DNA of 64,000 nucleotides from JABDIY01 sp963803875 (lineage in GTDB: Bacteria; Actinomycetota; Acidimicrobiia; Acidimicrobiales; SZUA-35), in the NCBI GenBank assembly GCA_963803875.1, contig CAWDOA010000015.1, positions 42,646-106,645 of the forward strand, written 5' to 3'. Shown in pieces: positions 9,066-18,193 of the stretch (its first letter is position 1; every line of letters starts with the position of its first letter). The notes beneath the pieces are model-generated. The model did not search any database. It was not told where the DNA came from and saw nothing but the letters and a program-made list of their open reading frames with translations. The translations under genes and the position numbers were made by a program.

Positions 9066-12000
9066 ATGACGGTTGTCACTGGTTACAAGCTCACCGATCG
9101 CTACACCGAGGATCACGGACGGGTGCTGCTCACCGGCGTTCAGGCGCTGGCCCGCCTCCCCATCGAACAACTTCGGATCGACCGTGCTGCTGGCCTCGAC
9201 ACCGCAGCCTTCATCTCCGGGTACCCGGGATCGCCGCTGGGCGGATATGACCTGGAGGTTGCTCGGGCGGCTCGAACCGTTCCCGACCTGCCCATCCTCC
9301 TTCAGCCCGGGATCAACGAAGAGCTGGGTGCAGCCGCGGTGATGGGAAGTCAACTGGCCGCCGGCCAGCGCGATTTCAAACGCGATGGTGTCCTCGGAAT
9401 CTGGTACGGAAAGGCTCCAGGACTCGACCGATCGGGCGACGTCTTGCGTCACGCTGTGTTTGCCGGAACCTCCCGGTACGGCGGTGCGATCGCACTGGTA
9501 GGAGACGATCCGGGGGCGAAGAGTTCCACTTTGCCAACCAGTTCAGACGCCACCATCTACGACCTCCACATGCCGCTCTTCTATCCCGGTGATGTGCAGG
9601 AGGTGATCGACCTGGGCCGCCATGCGGTGGTCCTGAGTCGTCTCACCGGACTGTGGACTTCCATGAAGATTGTCGCCGCGGTGGCCGACGGAAACGGGAC
9701 GGTTGACCTGGGGCTGGACCGGGTGGAACCGATCACCCCCGACCTGACGATTCCCGGAGATCCCAGTGGTGCCGCGTTCATTCCCGAACCGCACGGCCGC
9801 CTACTCACCCCGTACACATTGGATCTTGAGGAAGACTTCAGAACCACTCGGTTGGTGCTGGCGCAGAGATATGCAATCGCCAACCGACTCAACCACACCA
9901 CGATCGATCCGCGCGATGCATGGATCGGCATGGTCGCGACCGGCTACACCTACCACGAGTTGCTCGAAGCGTTTCGACGCCTCGGCCTCACCACTCCAGA
10001 GGACATCGAGCGGGCTGGAATCCGGCTGATTCAGATGCACATGCCACTGTCGATCGATCGGGACAACATCCGCGACTTCGCTCGAGGGCTCGAGGAAATC
10101 ATCGTCGTCGAGGAAAAGAATCCGACCCTCGAATGGTTGGTCAAGGACGCTCTCTATGGAGGCCCAGACCAACCGCTGGTGATCGGCAAACAACACCCCG
10201 ACGGTCGGGTTCTCATGAAGTCCTTCGGTCTGCTCGACGCAGGTTCCATGATCGAAGGCCTCCGCGAGCGACTCGCCCCACGAATTGGCGATCGTCTGGC
10301 TCCTCCACCCGAACCGGAGCGGCAGAGGAACCTGATCCCGTTGAACATCAGTCGTACCCCCTACTTCTGCAGCGGCTGCCCGCACAACCACAGCACCAAG
10401 GTTCCCGAAGGCGCACTCGTCGGTGCTGGGATCGGGTGTCACGGAATGGTTCTGCTCATGGATGAGGAGAAGGTGGGAGAGTCGGCCGGCATCGGGGCCA
10501 TGGGGGCCGAGGGCGTGCAGTGGATCGGAATGGCACCCTTTGTCGACCGGCAACACTTCATCCAGAACCTCGGTGACGGAACGTTCTTCCACAGTGGCCA
10601 ATTGGCCATCCAGGCATCGATCGCCGCCGGGGTGAACAGCACCTACAAGCTGCTCTACAACCGAACCGTGGCCATGACCGGCGGCCAGAATGTCGCCGGA
10701 GGGGTCGGCGTTCCCGAGATCGTCACGATCCTCACAGCTCACGGCGTGCGAGAGGTTCTGATCACAACCGATGACATCGAGAAGTACAAAGGCGTCGACC
10801 TGACCCCCGGCCCGAACGGTCGAACCAAGGTCTGGGATCGCAGTCGAATCCTGGAGGCCCAGGACTACCTGAGCACCGTTGAGGGCGTCACCGTGCTCCT
10901 TCACGATCAGGACTGTGCGGCTCAGACCCGCCGACAACGCAAGCGGGGTTTGGTCACGACACCCTCAGAGCGGGTGGTGATCAATCACCGGATATGTGAA
11001 GCGTGCGGCGACTGCGGCGAAGTATCCAACTGCCTCTCGGTTCAACCGATCCACACACCGTTGGGGGTGAAGACCACCATCGATCAATCGTCGTGCAACC
11101 TCGATTTCAGCTGCCTCAACGGCGACTGTCCGAGTTTCATGACCGTCGAGATCGATCCCGATCGGACCTCGACCGCAGTTGCCCCCGTCGTGCCCAAGCT
11201 GCCGGACCCGCCTCAGGACTCCGATCTCGAGACGTTCGACATGCGCGTGGTGGGCATCGGGGGAACCGGCGTGGTCACCGCCAGCCAGATCGTCGCGACC
11301 GCAGCCATGCTCGATGGTTTCGACGTCCGCGGTCTCGACCAGACCGGCCTCAGTCAGAAGGCCGGCCAAGTGTCGGGTGATATTCGCCTGCGGCGAGGAT
11401 CGCCGGCACCGTCGAACTTGATCGGAGAGGGCGGGGCCGACCTGCTCCTCGGCTTCGACCTCCTTGCATCCGCGAGCGTGAAGTCGTTGTCGATCGCTCA
11501 CCCTGATCGAACCGTTGCCGTGGCTTCGTCAACCGAAGTGCCCACCGGTTCGATGGTGGGTAGACCTGATCTTCTGTACCCCGACTTGACCGAGCTGCGG
11601 AACCGGGTGGACGAGGCCACCCGGGCTGGGGAGAACGTGTACGTCAACGCCGGTTCGATCTGTGATCGATACTTCGGGGGTACCGCTACCGCCAACATCT
11701 TCCTTCTCGGCGTTGCCGTTCAGGCGGGTGTTCTACCGGTTCAGGTGAGCTCTATCCAAGAAGCGATCAGGCTCAACGGCGTGGCGGTGGATGCCAATCT
11801 CGCCGCCTTCGCTGCCGGTCGGTACTGGGTCGTGAATCCCGACGCATATGCAGACTCTTCTGCGGCGGGTACCGGGCCCGAGATGGTGGTACCCACGCTC
11901 TCCACCAAGCTCTCGAATCGGATCGCAGAGTCCGGTCTCGAACCGGCAGCTGTCATCAGCCTGCTCACCGCTGATCTCGTCGCCTACCAAAGTGAGCGGT

Positions 12001-12533
12001 ACGCCCGTCGATTCCTCGATTTGGTGGAGAAGGCTGCAGTCCTCGAGTCGGCCGAACTCACCGAGGCGGTTGCCAGGGGATTTCACAAGCTCATGGCCTA
12101 CAAGGACGAGTACGAGGTCGCCCGCCTTCTGATTGCACCCGAGGGAGCGGCAGCGGCCGCATCGGTCGGCGGACCCGGGGCCAAAGCCACGTGGAAGTTG
12201 CACCCCCCGATGTTGAAGGCACTGGGAATGGACACGAAATTGGGTGTGCCGGTGGCGGTGGGGCTGCCAGCCATGAAAGCACTGGCCAAGGGAAAACGAC
12301 TGCGCGGCACCAAACTCGACCCCTTCGGCCGAGCCGAAGTGAGGGTTGTCGAACGGGCCATGATCGAGGAGTTCGAAGCGGCGATCATCACGACGCTGAA
12401 TCGGGCCAGCGCAGGCGAGATGTCGGTCGACGACGCCGTAGCTGTTGCTCGGCTTCCGATGGATGTTCGTGGATACGAAGATCTCAAGTTGAAACGAGCC
12501 GCCGCCTTTCGGCAGAAGCTCTCGGAGCTGTAG
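9066..12533 (+). CDS. Indolepyruvate ferredoxin oxidoreductase, fused alpha-beta type
   Basis: 1155-aa single-chain 2-oxoacid:acceptor oxidoreductase that decarboxylates aryl- or branched 2-oxo acids to acyl-CoA. Order: N-terminal domain with SGYPGSPLGGYD; TPP domain with GDGTFFHSGQLAIQA near residue 501 and the CSGCPHNHST cysteines before it; a ferredoxin-like cluster CEACGDCGEVSNC near residue 643 and a second cysteine group CNLDFSCLNGDC; and a C-terminal gamma domain with GIGGTGVVT near residue 732. Length matches the aerobic fused IOR family. No ferredoxin gene is adjacent. Confidence 0.92.
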   Translation: MTVVTGYKLTDRYTEDHGRVLLTGVQALARLPIEQLRIDRAAGLDTAAFISGYPGSPLGGYDLEVARAARTVPDLPILLQPGINEELGAAAVMGSQLAAGQRDFKRDGVLGIWYGKAPGLDRSGDVLRHAVFAGTSRYGGAIALVGDDPGAKSSTLPTSSDATIYDLHMPLFYPGDVQEVIDLGRHAVVLSRLTGLWTSMKIVAAVADGNGTVDLGLDRVEPITPDLTIPGDPSGAAFIPEPHGRLLTPYTLDLEEDFRTTRLVLAQRYAIANRLNHTTIDPRDAWIGMVATGYTYHELLEAFRRLGLTTPEDIERAGIRLIQMHMPLSIDRDNIRDFARGLEEIIVVEEKNPTLEWLVKDALYGGPDQPLVIGKQHPDGRVLMKSFGLLDAGSMIEGLRERLAPRIGDRLAPPPEPERQRNLIPLNISRTPYFCSGCPHNHSTKVPEGALVGAGIGCHGMVLLMDEEKVGESAGIGAMGAEGVQWIGMAPFVDRQHFIQNLGDGTFFHSGQLAIQASIAAGVNSTYKLLYNRTVAMTGGQNVAGGVGVPEIVTILTAHGVREVLITTDDIEKYKGVDLTPGPNGRTKVWDRSRILEAQDYLSTVEGVTVLLHDQDCAAQTRRQRKRGLVTTPSERVVINHRICEACGDCGEVSNCLSVQPIHTPLGVKTTIDQSSCNLDFSCLNGDCPSFMTVEIDPDRTSTAVAPVVPKLPDPPQDSDLETFDMRVVGIGGTGVVTASQIVATAAMLDGFDVRGLDQTGLSQKAGQVSGDIRLRRGSPAPSNLIGEGGADLLLGFDLLASASVKSLSIAHPDRTVAVASSTEVPTGSMVGRPDLLYPDLTELRNRVDEATRAGENVYVNAGSICDRYFGGTATANIFLLGVAVQAGVLPVQVSSIQEAIRLNGVAVDANLAAFAAGRYWVVNPDAYADSSAAGTGPEMVVPTLSTKLSNRIAESGLEPAAVISLLTADLVAYQSERYARRFLDLVEKAAVLESAELTEAVARGFHKLMAYKDEYEVARLLIAPEGAAAAASVGGPGAKATWKLHPPMLKALGMDTKLGVPVAVGLPAMKALAKGKRLRGTKLDPFGRAEVRVVERAMIEEFEAAIITTLNRASAGEMSVDDAVAVARLPMDVRGYEDLKLKRAAAFRQKLSEL

Positions 12534-12567
12534 CCCTCGGACGGCCGTTCTCGCCGAGATTCATTGT

Positions 12568-13098
12568 TCACCCGTCGACGACGGTGAACCCGCCCCCCCA
12601 CCATCCGGCCCTAGTGGGTTCTGTGGTGCCGCAGATCGCGATGTGCGGCCCGGCGGCGAGGTTTGCCTCCCACTCCATCGTCTCACCTGGTTGGGCCCAG
12701 GGCTGCCATCCCGTATCCGTTATCCAGTTCGGCTTGCCACCGATTTTCGGCATATCAACCCCCCAGTCGTCGAATGCGTCCTCGATAGTCTTGCCCTCAC
12801 CGATGGAACCGACGGAAAGGCCCACGGTATTGTCGGTGTTGTTGATGAGTTCTATGGTGACGGCGCCGGTGGTCACTTCCTCTGGACCTGAGTAGACGCA
12901 TTCCGACCCATCGAACGTGACCTGTGCGACTTCACTGGCCGTGCTCAAAGTCGTGTCGCTCGAACTCGTGTCGTCGCTCTCGCCGCATGCTCCCAGCATT
13001 AACAGCAACGGGGCGACGGCAACCAAGAATCTCACCGGCATCGTGAGGAAGTTCGGTGAGATAATGCAGTTGTTGGCGGTAGTGCGGATATCGGTCAT
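12568..13098 (-). CDS. Small secreted lipoprotein
   Basis: ~176-aa lipoprotein with a hydrophobic export signal ending in the lipobox LMLGAC, then a Ser/Thr-rich linker and a compact domain with several Trp and Gly (GWQPWAQPGETMEWE, GPHIAICGTTEP). The domain resembles small cupredoxin- or YtkA-like beta folds but has no certain family. Start ATG 13098 is chosen for a GGAG 8 nt upstream; ATG 13041, closer to the signal core, has no such site. It follows the cupin gene on the same strand. Confidence 0.7.
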   Translation of the reverse strand: MTDIRTTANNCIISPNFLTMPVRFLVAVAPLLLMLGACGESDDTSSSDTTLSTASEVAQVTFDGSECVYSGPEEVTTGAVTIELINNTDNTVGLSVGSIGEGKTIEDAFDDWGVDMPKIGGKPNWITDTGWQPWAQPGETMEWEANLAAGPHIAICGTTEPTRAGWWGGGFTVVDG

Positions 13099-13167
13099 TT
13101 GATTTGCTCCGTTGTTTGTTCTTGTTCGTGTAGAGGTCACATTGAGTGGTGCCGCCGCCCTCGCTGC

Positions 13168-13184
13168 GGCCCGCCATTCGGGCC
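13168..13184 (-). terminator. Possible GC-rich terminator hairpin after the cupin gene
   Basis: GGCCCG-ccatt-CGGGCC forms a 6-bp GC stem within a very GC-rich block between the cupin stop (13198) and the lipoprotein start. There is no T-tract, so it would be a U-less terminator or just a stable leader hairpin. Confidence 0.3.
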
Positions 13185-13197
13185 GGGCGGCCTGTGG

Positions 13198-13557
13198 TTA
13201 CAGCTTGGCGACGACGTGGGCGAGGACTTCAGACATCTGATCGTGGGGGCTGAACTCCACCATCCGCACCGCGTCCTCGACCACGATGGTGTGGCCGGAC
13301 GGCCAGTAGTAGAGCTCGCCGGTGCCGACGATCTCTTCGGAGCCGTCCTCGTAGTTGACACGGACGCGACCCTCGATGACGTAGCCCCAATGCGGGCACT
13401 GACAATGGTCTCGCTCCAGGCCCTCCAGCAGCGGGCAGAAGTCCAACCCGGTTGGGTATTCCATGTAGGCGCTGGTCATCCCGCCCCAGTCCTGGCCGCG
13501 GATCATCTCGCCGAGTGCCTCGTGGGCGATCGGTAGCTGCTCAACTGCTGTGCGCAT
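13198..13557 (-). CDS. Cupin domain protein
   Basis: 119-aa single-domain protein with a cupin-like core (CPHWGYVIEGRVRVNYEDG, then ELYYWPSGHT). The glutamate and histidines expected of a metal cupin are only partly kept. Start ATG 13557 has a strong AGGGGA 8 nt upstream. Substrate unknown. It sits between the anti-sigma-like gene and the lipoprotein gene on the same strand. Confidence 0.8.
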   Translation of the reverse strand: MRTAVEQLPIAHEALGEMIRGQDWGGMTSAYMEYPTGLDFCPLLEGLERDHCQCPHWGYVIEGRVRVNYEDGSEEIVGTGELYYWPSGHTIVVEDAVRMVEFSPHDQMSEVLAHVVAKL

Positions 13558-13650
13558 GATTGTTCCCCTTTTGGCATTTCTGCCGTCGTTGGCTCCGATC
13601 TGGAGCCGATGTGTTACTTCGTTTGTGACCGGGCGTGGTTTCCTTGAAGG

Positions 13651-14931
13651 TCAGCCGTCCTCACCCGGGGTGGACAGTACGAATTCCTCGGTGTAGTTCT
13701 CCCACAGCGCCAGTGATTCTGCGCTGGACTGTGCGAAGCCGTTGGAGTCGAACATCCTCGGTACGTCGTCGGGATGGTTGGTCTGTAGCCACAGGAGCGT
13801 GGTTTCCGAGATGTGGTTCTCGAACCCATCGACGGGCCCCTGGGCGAACGTGTTTGTCAGGCCTGCGATCTTCCCATCGGAGAAATCGAACACGAAGCTG
13901 TTGTTGGTGTACCGGTCGTCACCGAGCGCTTGGCTCCATGCGTTCTCCCATGTGTAGGTGCATCGAACACGGCCGGGAGCCCCGGGCGCACACGCGGCAT
14001 CGACGTGCCTGACTCCCGTGACACGGTCGAAGTCAGCGTTGAAGACGAAGTCGAGTTCGTCGAAGCGGCGGAACTCGCCGTTGACGTCTCGTTGGAGGTC
14101 GTCCCGAATGACCGGTTTGTCGGAAAACAGTGCCTCGACCGCTTCGCCGTCGTAGGAGTTCCTAGCGGCAACGTAGGCCTCGGCGACCGCGATTCCGGTC
14201 GCGGAGTTATCCGGGTTCACGGTGATGGTGGCAGTGAACTCGCCATCGTTGTTCGCGACGTCGGTGTCATTGATCCCCAGGAAGAGGCGCCCGTCCGTGT
14301 CGGCTCTGGACACAAGCAGCCTGCCGACCTGGAATGGTGTCCCGGCTTCGCCGATCCGCCCGATCAAGCCGGCGTGGTTCACGTCCCTGAGCCCTTCCAG
14401 GTTGTACTGCCGAGCGATCGTGCGTGGGTCGCCGTTCGGGTCATGGAGGGGTCCCCACGGCGCCGACGGGGTGATGGCGCCGTCGGCCTCGATCAACACC
14501 CTGTCGTGGATGCTGAGGTCGATGCCGGTGTCGGTCCACTGTTCGGTGCCGGGCACCACGACTGACACCGACGCCAAAGTCGACACTGCATCTGTGAGCG
14601 CGGCCGCTTCGTCATCGGTGTTTGTCGGAGCGTCGCTCGTGACCGGTGTCTCCGTACTCGTCACTAGAGGGCATTCGCCATCGCCCAACCGGGTCAATGC
14701 GAATGCCCCTCCCACTATCACGATCAGGGCGGCGGCCGCAGAGAGCACCCAGCCTCGTTGGGATCGGGGCTTCTGCAGCCTGTTCTTGTCCAACAGGATG
14801 ATCTCCATCTCAGGTTCGTCCGCTTGCTCGGCGATCCGGGTTTGGATGGCTTCCCACGCGGTTGGTGATGGAGTTGCCCGGTCGCCAATGTGTGAGAGGT
14901 CTTGCTCGAGACGGTCGTCGAAACGGCTCAT
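13651..14931 (-). CDS. Membrane-anchored anti-sigma-like protein with PA-IL-like lectin and SnoaL-like domains
   Basis: 426-aa protein coupled by an ATGA overlap to an ECF sigma gene, so probably its regulator. The N-terminal ~55 residues (MSRFDDRLEQDLSHIGD) are cytoplasmic, one membrane segment follows at about 60-80 (LSAAAALIVIVGGAFAL), then the extracellular part. That contains a region like the PA-IL/LecA galactose-binding fold (WTDTGIDLSIHDRV, LIGRIGE, GRLFLGINDTD) and a SnoaL/NTF2-like C-terminus (AEAYVAARNSYDGEAVEALF). A lectin-like sensor on an anti-sigma factor suggests response to a carbohydrate or envelope ligand (inference). Confidence 0.75.
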   Translation of the reverse strand: MSRFDDRLEQDLSHIGDRATPSPTAWEAIQTRIAEQADEPEMEIILLDKNRLQKPRSQRGWVLSAAAALIVIVGGAFALTRLGDGECPLVTSTETPVTSDAPTNTDDEAAALTDAVSTLASVSVVVPGTEQWTDTGIDLSIHDRVLIEADGAITPSAPWGPLHDPNGDPRTIARQYNLEGLRDVNHAGLIGRIGEAGTPFQVGRLLVSRADTDGRLFLGINDTDVANNDGEFTATITVNPDNSATGIAVAEAYVAARNSYDGEAVEALFSDKPVIRDDLQRDVNGEFRRFDELDFVFNADFDRVTGVRHVDAACAPGAPGRVRCTYTWENAWSQALGDDRYTNNSFVFDFSDGKIAGLTNTFAQGPVDGFENHISETTLLWLQTNHPDDVPRMFDSNGFAQSSAESLALWENYTEEFVLSTPGEDG

Positions 14932-15411
14932 GATTCGAGCTCCTTGCGAAGCGCTGCAAGGCCACGTTTGAGATGTGACCTGGCCGTAGAGCTTGGAATG
15001 TCCATGATGCCCGCTATCTCCGACGCCCGATACTGGCCGTAGTACCGAAGCACAACGGCCAGCCGCTGATCCTCGGACAACATCTGCAATACGTCCCAGA
15101 GGTGTGAGGCGCTGGCCGGTAGGTCCTCGGGCGGTTCCGGAGGATGCATCTGCATCACCCGACGCCGTCTGAGTGTTGACCGGCAGCGGCTCACAACACA
15201 GGTACGTAGGTACGCCCCCGGCCGGCGAATCTCGTCGAACCGGCGGTGGACGTCGGCGAAACTGTCTTGCACCAATTCCTCAGCCTCCGCATTGTTTCCC
15301 ACGAGCGTGAATGCGAGACGCACCATTCCCGAGTACTCGGCCCGAAAGAGGTTCTCGATCCGGGCGGTCTCCTCCGGAACGCTTCGGCGTATCTCTCACT
15401 AGCTCCATCAT
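14928..15411 (-). CDS. ECF RNA polymerase sigma factor (SigE/SigM type), probable one-base frameshift near start
   Basis: The frame ending at 14928 encodes sigma region 2 (VRLAFTLVGNNAEAEELVQDSF) and region 4 (LSEDQRLAVVLRYYGQYRASEIA, SSTARSHLKRGLAALRKEL). The first ATG in that frame, 15326, falls inside region 2.1, yet in-frame sequence upstream reads PEETARIENLFRAEYSG without a start codon. Removing one base of the AA at 15378-15379 connects this to ATG 15411/15408 and gives a normal ~160-aa factor. Overlaps the anti-sigma-like gene by ATGA, the typical sigma/anti-sigma coupling. Confidence 0.82.
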
Positions 15412-15499
15412 CCCCTACGACGCCGAGCTGCCGCGATGTGTTGCAGCCGTGGATGGAAATCTTGAAGCGAGCCCTTGGGTCGCACTCGACGGCTCGCTT

Positions 15500-16756
15500 C
15501 TACACCCCTACCGAAAGCTGAGCGGTTCGGGTTCGAACGAAGGCGAGAACCAGTAGTCCACCGGCGGCTGCGGTACCCATCAGGGAAAGAACATGGAAGC
15601 CGGCCATGCTGAACACAAATCCCGATGACAGGGCACCCACGCCGCTGGCGAGCGCACTCGCAACGTCGGCGGCTCCCTGGGCAGACACCCGTTCTTCGGC
15701 TCTCACCGATTCGGTGACCAGCGCACTACCGGCGACGATGCCGAAGCTCCAACCCAGGCCCAACAGATACAGACCGGGGAACATCAGGACGTTCGGGGCA
15801 TCCACCGCCAGTGCCGACACGATCGTGGATATCAGCAAGATGACGGCTCCCACGAACACCGCGGAAAGCCGGCCCTTCTGGTCGCTGTACCAACCGGCCA
15901 GGGGAGCGAAAGCGAACATGCCGGCGGTATGGGCCGAGATCACCCAACCGATGTTGTCGGTGCCGTGACCGTGGGCTTCCATGTGCAGTGGGGTCATGGC
16001 CATCACCGACACCATCACGGCGGTGCTGACAGTGAGGGTGATCAGTCCGAGACGGGCGCCGGACGAGGCGATCACGATGTTCAGCGCCGGGCGGAAACCG
16101 AGTCGTTGGTTCTGTTCGCCACCTTCGTGCGCCTGGGCCAAGCTCAGCGGATCAGGGCGCAGACCGGTCCAGACGATGAGGCCGGCGATGGCGAAGAAGA
16201 TCGCTCCGATGATGAAGGGGCCAGCCAACTCTTCGTACCCGAAACGTTCGGACAGTGAGCTGCCGGGCCCGGCGAAAAGAGGTCCGCCGACCGCTCCGAT
16301 GGTGGAGGCGAACACGACGAAGCTGATGGCCCGCGATCGCTGGCTGGGTGGTGCCAAATCTGCGGCGGCGTAGCGCGACAAGTTGGTCGAGCCCTGTCCA
16401 ACTCCCACCGCCGCCATGCCGAGGAGCAGGACCGGCACCAGCCGAACCTGGGTTCCCAGTGCTGCTACCAATGCTCCTGCGACCGCTACGCCGTAGCCGA
16501 TGGAAAGACCCGGGTTGCGCCCATGACGGTCCATGTATGAACTGAGCGCCGACGAGCTGTACGCCGTGCCCAAGGTCATGGCCACCGTGGTCAAACCGGC
16601 CCAGCGGCCGCTGCCGAGGATGTCGTCGATGGCCAGTACCGCGATGAAGAACATCACCGATGTGGCAGCGCGTGCTGCTATCGAACTGGTGAACAGAATC
16701 CGTAGAGTTCGACGCTGGACCCCCTCGAGGTCTGCGGCTGTGGCAACGGTGTTCAC
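15500..16756 (-). CDS. MFS transporter
   Basis: 418-aa major facilitator protein with about 12 hydrophobic segments. SSSALSSYMDRHGRNPGL and AGWYSDQKGRLSAV are the two loop 2-3 / 8-9 signatures. GTG start at 16756. The C-terminal half ends in alternating hydrophobic blocks and VRTRTAQLSVGV. Substrate cannot be read from the sequence; drug or metabolite efflux is likely. It follows the TlpA-like selenoprotein by 70 nt on the same strand. Confidence 0.87.
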   Translation of the reverse strand: MNTVATAADLEGVQRRTLRILFTSSIAARAATSVMFFIAVLAIDDILGSGRWAGLTTVAMTLGTAYSSSALSSYMDRHGRNPGLSIGYGVAVAGALVAALGTQVRLVPVLLLGMAAVGVGQGSTNLSRYAAADLAPPSQRSRAISFVVFASTIGAVGGPLFAGPGSSLSERFGYEELAGPFIIGAIFFAIAGLIVWTGLRPDPLSLAQAHEGGEQNQRLGFRPALNIVIASSGARLGLITLTVSTAVMVSVMAMTPLHMEAHGHGTDNIGWVISAHTAGMFAFAPLAGWYSDQKGRLSAVFVGAVILLISTIVSALAVDAPNVLMFPGLYLLGLGWSFGIVAGSALVTESVRAEERVSAQGAADVASALASGVGALSSGFVFSMAGFHVLSLMGTAAAGGLLVLAFVRTRTAQLSVGV

Positions 16757-16825
16757 GTCTCGAAGCTACTGGACCGGAAGCAAATGTACGTATATCTGGC
16801 AGCGGAGCTTCGAATGACGAGAGAG

Positions 16826-17467
16826 CTACTGAACCGTGTTCAGGATCCGTTCACCGTCGAAACCGTTCCAGGTGTCCAGCCGAGTTCCGTCGGAGTCGAA
16901 GACGATCACTGTGTGCTGGCTGCTGACCCCCAGGGTTCGCCAGGTCTCGAACGTTTCATCCCAAACGAGCTGAAATGTGGCCCCCGTCCCGTCTCGGAAG
17001 TCCTGTGCGTACTCGAGGTCGTCGAGTGCCCCCATTCCGATGACTTTGATCTGCGGATTCTGTTGAGCAAACTGCTCAACTTCGGGCGCTTCCGCCCGGC
17101 AGCCGGGTCAATGGGGGTAGTAGAACCACATCGCCACCGGCGTTCCCGTGTCGGCCAGCGAACGCAGATTGAATGGTTCGCCGCTGCCCACATCGGTGAC
17201 GGTGGCATCGGGGAAGTTGTTGACCACATCGGTTGTCGCCGGTGTTTCTGCTGGCTCGGACGAGATTGGGTCCGACGAAACCGTCGTTGCTGTGGTCGAA
17301 GTGGTCTGGGGCGGTTCCGCGAGCTGTTCGTCGAGTGGGCCAGTTGTGGCGGTCGTGCCCACCTCTGACTGAGTCGCCGCTGTGCTGCCAGCGCACGCCG
17401 ACAGCACAAGACCGAGCGTCATCGCTACCGAAATTCCGGCCGGGAACTGGCGGAGAGGAATACCCAT
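16826..17467 (-). CDS. TlpA/redoxin-like secreted selenoprotein with a UxxC active site (in-frame TGA = Sec120)
   Basis: 213 aa if the TGA at 17108-17110 is Sec. N-terminal signal peptide with lipobox LVLSACAGS, a Ser/Thr-rich linker, then a thioredoxin-fold domain. The active site reads VAMWFYYPH-U-PGCRAEAP, where TlpA/thioredoxin proteins have WCxxC. The same frame continues through QNPQIKVIGMGALDDLEY to a natural end (SSQHTVIVFDSDG, LDTWNGFDGERIL). A stop here would remove the second redox residue and the rest of the fold. A 6-bp hairpin lies 9 nt after the TGA. Predicted periplasmic or extracytoplasmic thiol/selenol oxidoreductase. Confidence 0.85.
17083..17098 (-). promoter_or_regulatory. 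Candidate SECIS hairpin for the TlpA-like selenoprotein
   Basis: Minus-strand CGGGCG-GAAG-CGCCCG gives a perfect 6-bp stem starting 9 nt after the TGA, with a G-first loop about 16 nt from it. This is within the usual window for bacterial SECIS elements. Confidence 0.55.
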
Positions 17468-17512
17468 GATGGCTCATCGTGTCACAAGCGGGTAAAGCTG
17501 AGGGAAACAGCC

Positions 17513-18193
17513 TCAGTCGGGGAGTCCAACCGGTATCAGATACAGCGGCTCCTCGCCGGGGGGAAGGGCCATGACTCGACCGATCTTCTTTGGGTCGAAG
17601 CCGCCGACCGGCACAGCGGCGAGATCCATTGCGGTCGCTTGGAGCAGAATGTTCTGTGCCACGTGGCCCGCTTCCCGAATCATGAGTTCGTTTGCGACGC
17701 CGCCGTACTTCGCTTGGGTTCGAGCGACAACTCCGGTGACCACCAGCACCACCGGAGCCCTGCGGACCCATTGTTGGTCGAAAGCGGCGTCACCCATATC
17801 GGCGAGGGTGGTCCGGTCGCTGCGCTGCTCGATTGCGTGTTCGGTCGGGAGGTAGTGAGCGAGATGTGAATCCGACACGGCGTACAGCTCTATTGGATAG
17901 AGGGCGCCTGCCGACGGTGCGGTTCGGTGACCGGCGCCGTCGGTGATGCCCTGTCCCGCCCAGAAGAGCTGACCGAGGACGGCGGGGGAGAGATCTCGTT
18001 CCTCGAACTCCCGATGCGATCTACGGGTGGCCAGCGCCTCCTCGATTGACATCGGACCATCCAGCTGCGGAGCCGGAAGTTCGATGGTCTCTGTGAAGCG
18101 CTGGTTCTGATCGAGCACAGCTGGCGGCGCACTCGATGCGCAGCCGACGGCAATTGTGGCAACCAGCGTCGCGATAAGCGCACGCCTACGCAT
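17513..18193 (-). CDS. SagB-type nitroreductase-family lipoprotein
   Basis: 226-aa FMN-dependent nitroreductase-like protein with an export signal and lipobox AVGCASS. Nitroreductase/SagB motifs include EALATRRSHREFEERDLS, GQGITDGAGHRTAPSAGALYPIELYAV and the C-terminal GGFDPKKIGRVMALPPGEEPLYLIPVG. The family oxidises azolines in peptide maturation or acts as a general flavoprotein; export as a lipoprotein argues for an envelope redox role. It overlaps the preceding membrane-protein gene by 8 nt. Confidence 0.82.
   Translation of the reverse strand: MRRRALIATLVATIAVGCASSAPPAVLDQNQRFTETIELPAPQLDGPMSIEEALATRRSHREFEERDLSPAVLGQLFWAGQGITDGAGHRTAPSAGALYPIELYAVSDSHLAHYLPTEHAIEQRSDRTTLADMGDAAFDQQWVRRAPVVLVVTGVVARTQAKYGGVANELMIREAGHVAQNILLQATAMDLAAVPVGGFDPKKIGRVMALPPGEEPLYLIPVGLPD

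Noticed and set aside
17108..17110. TGA as a true stop making two fragments (pseudogene)
   Set aside because: The frame is unshifted on both sides, the codon falls at a redox active-site position, and selD in the window shows Sec capacity.
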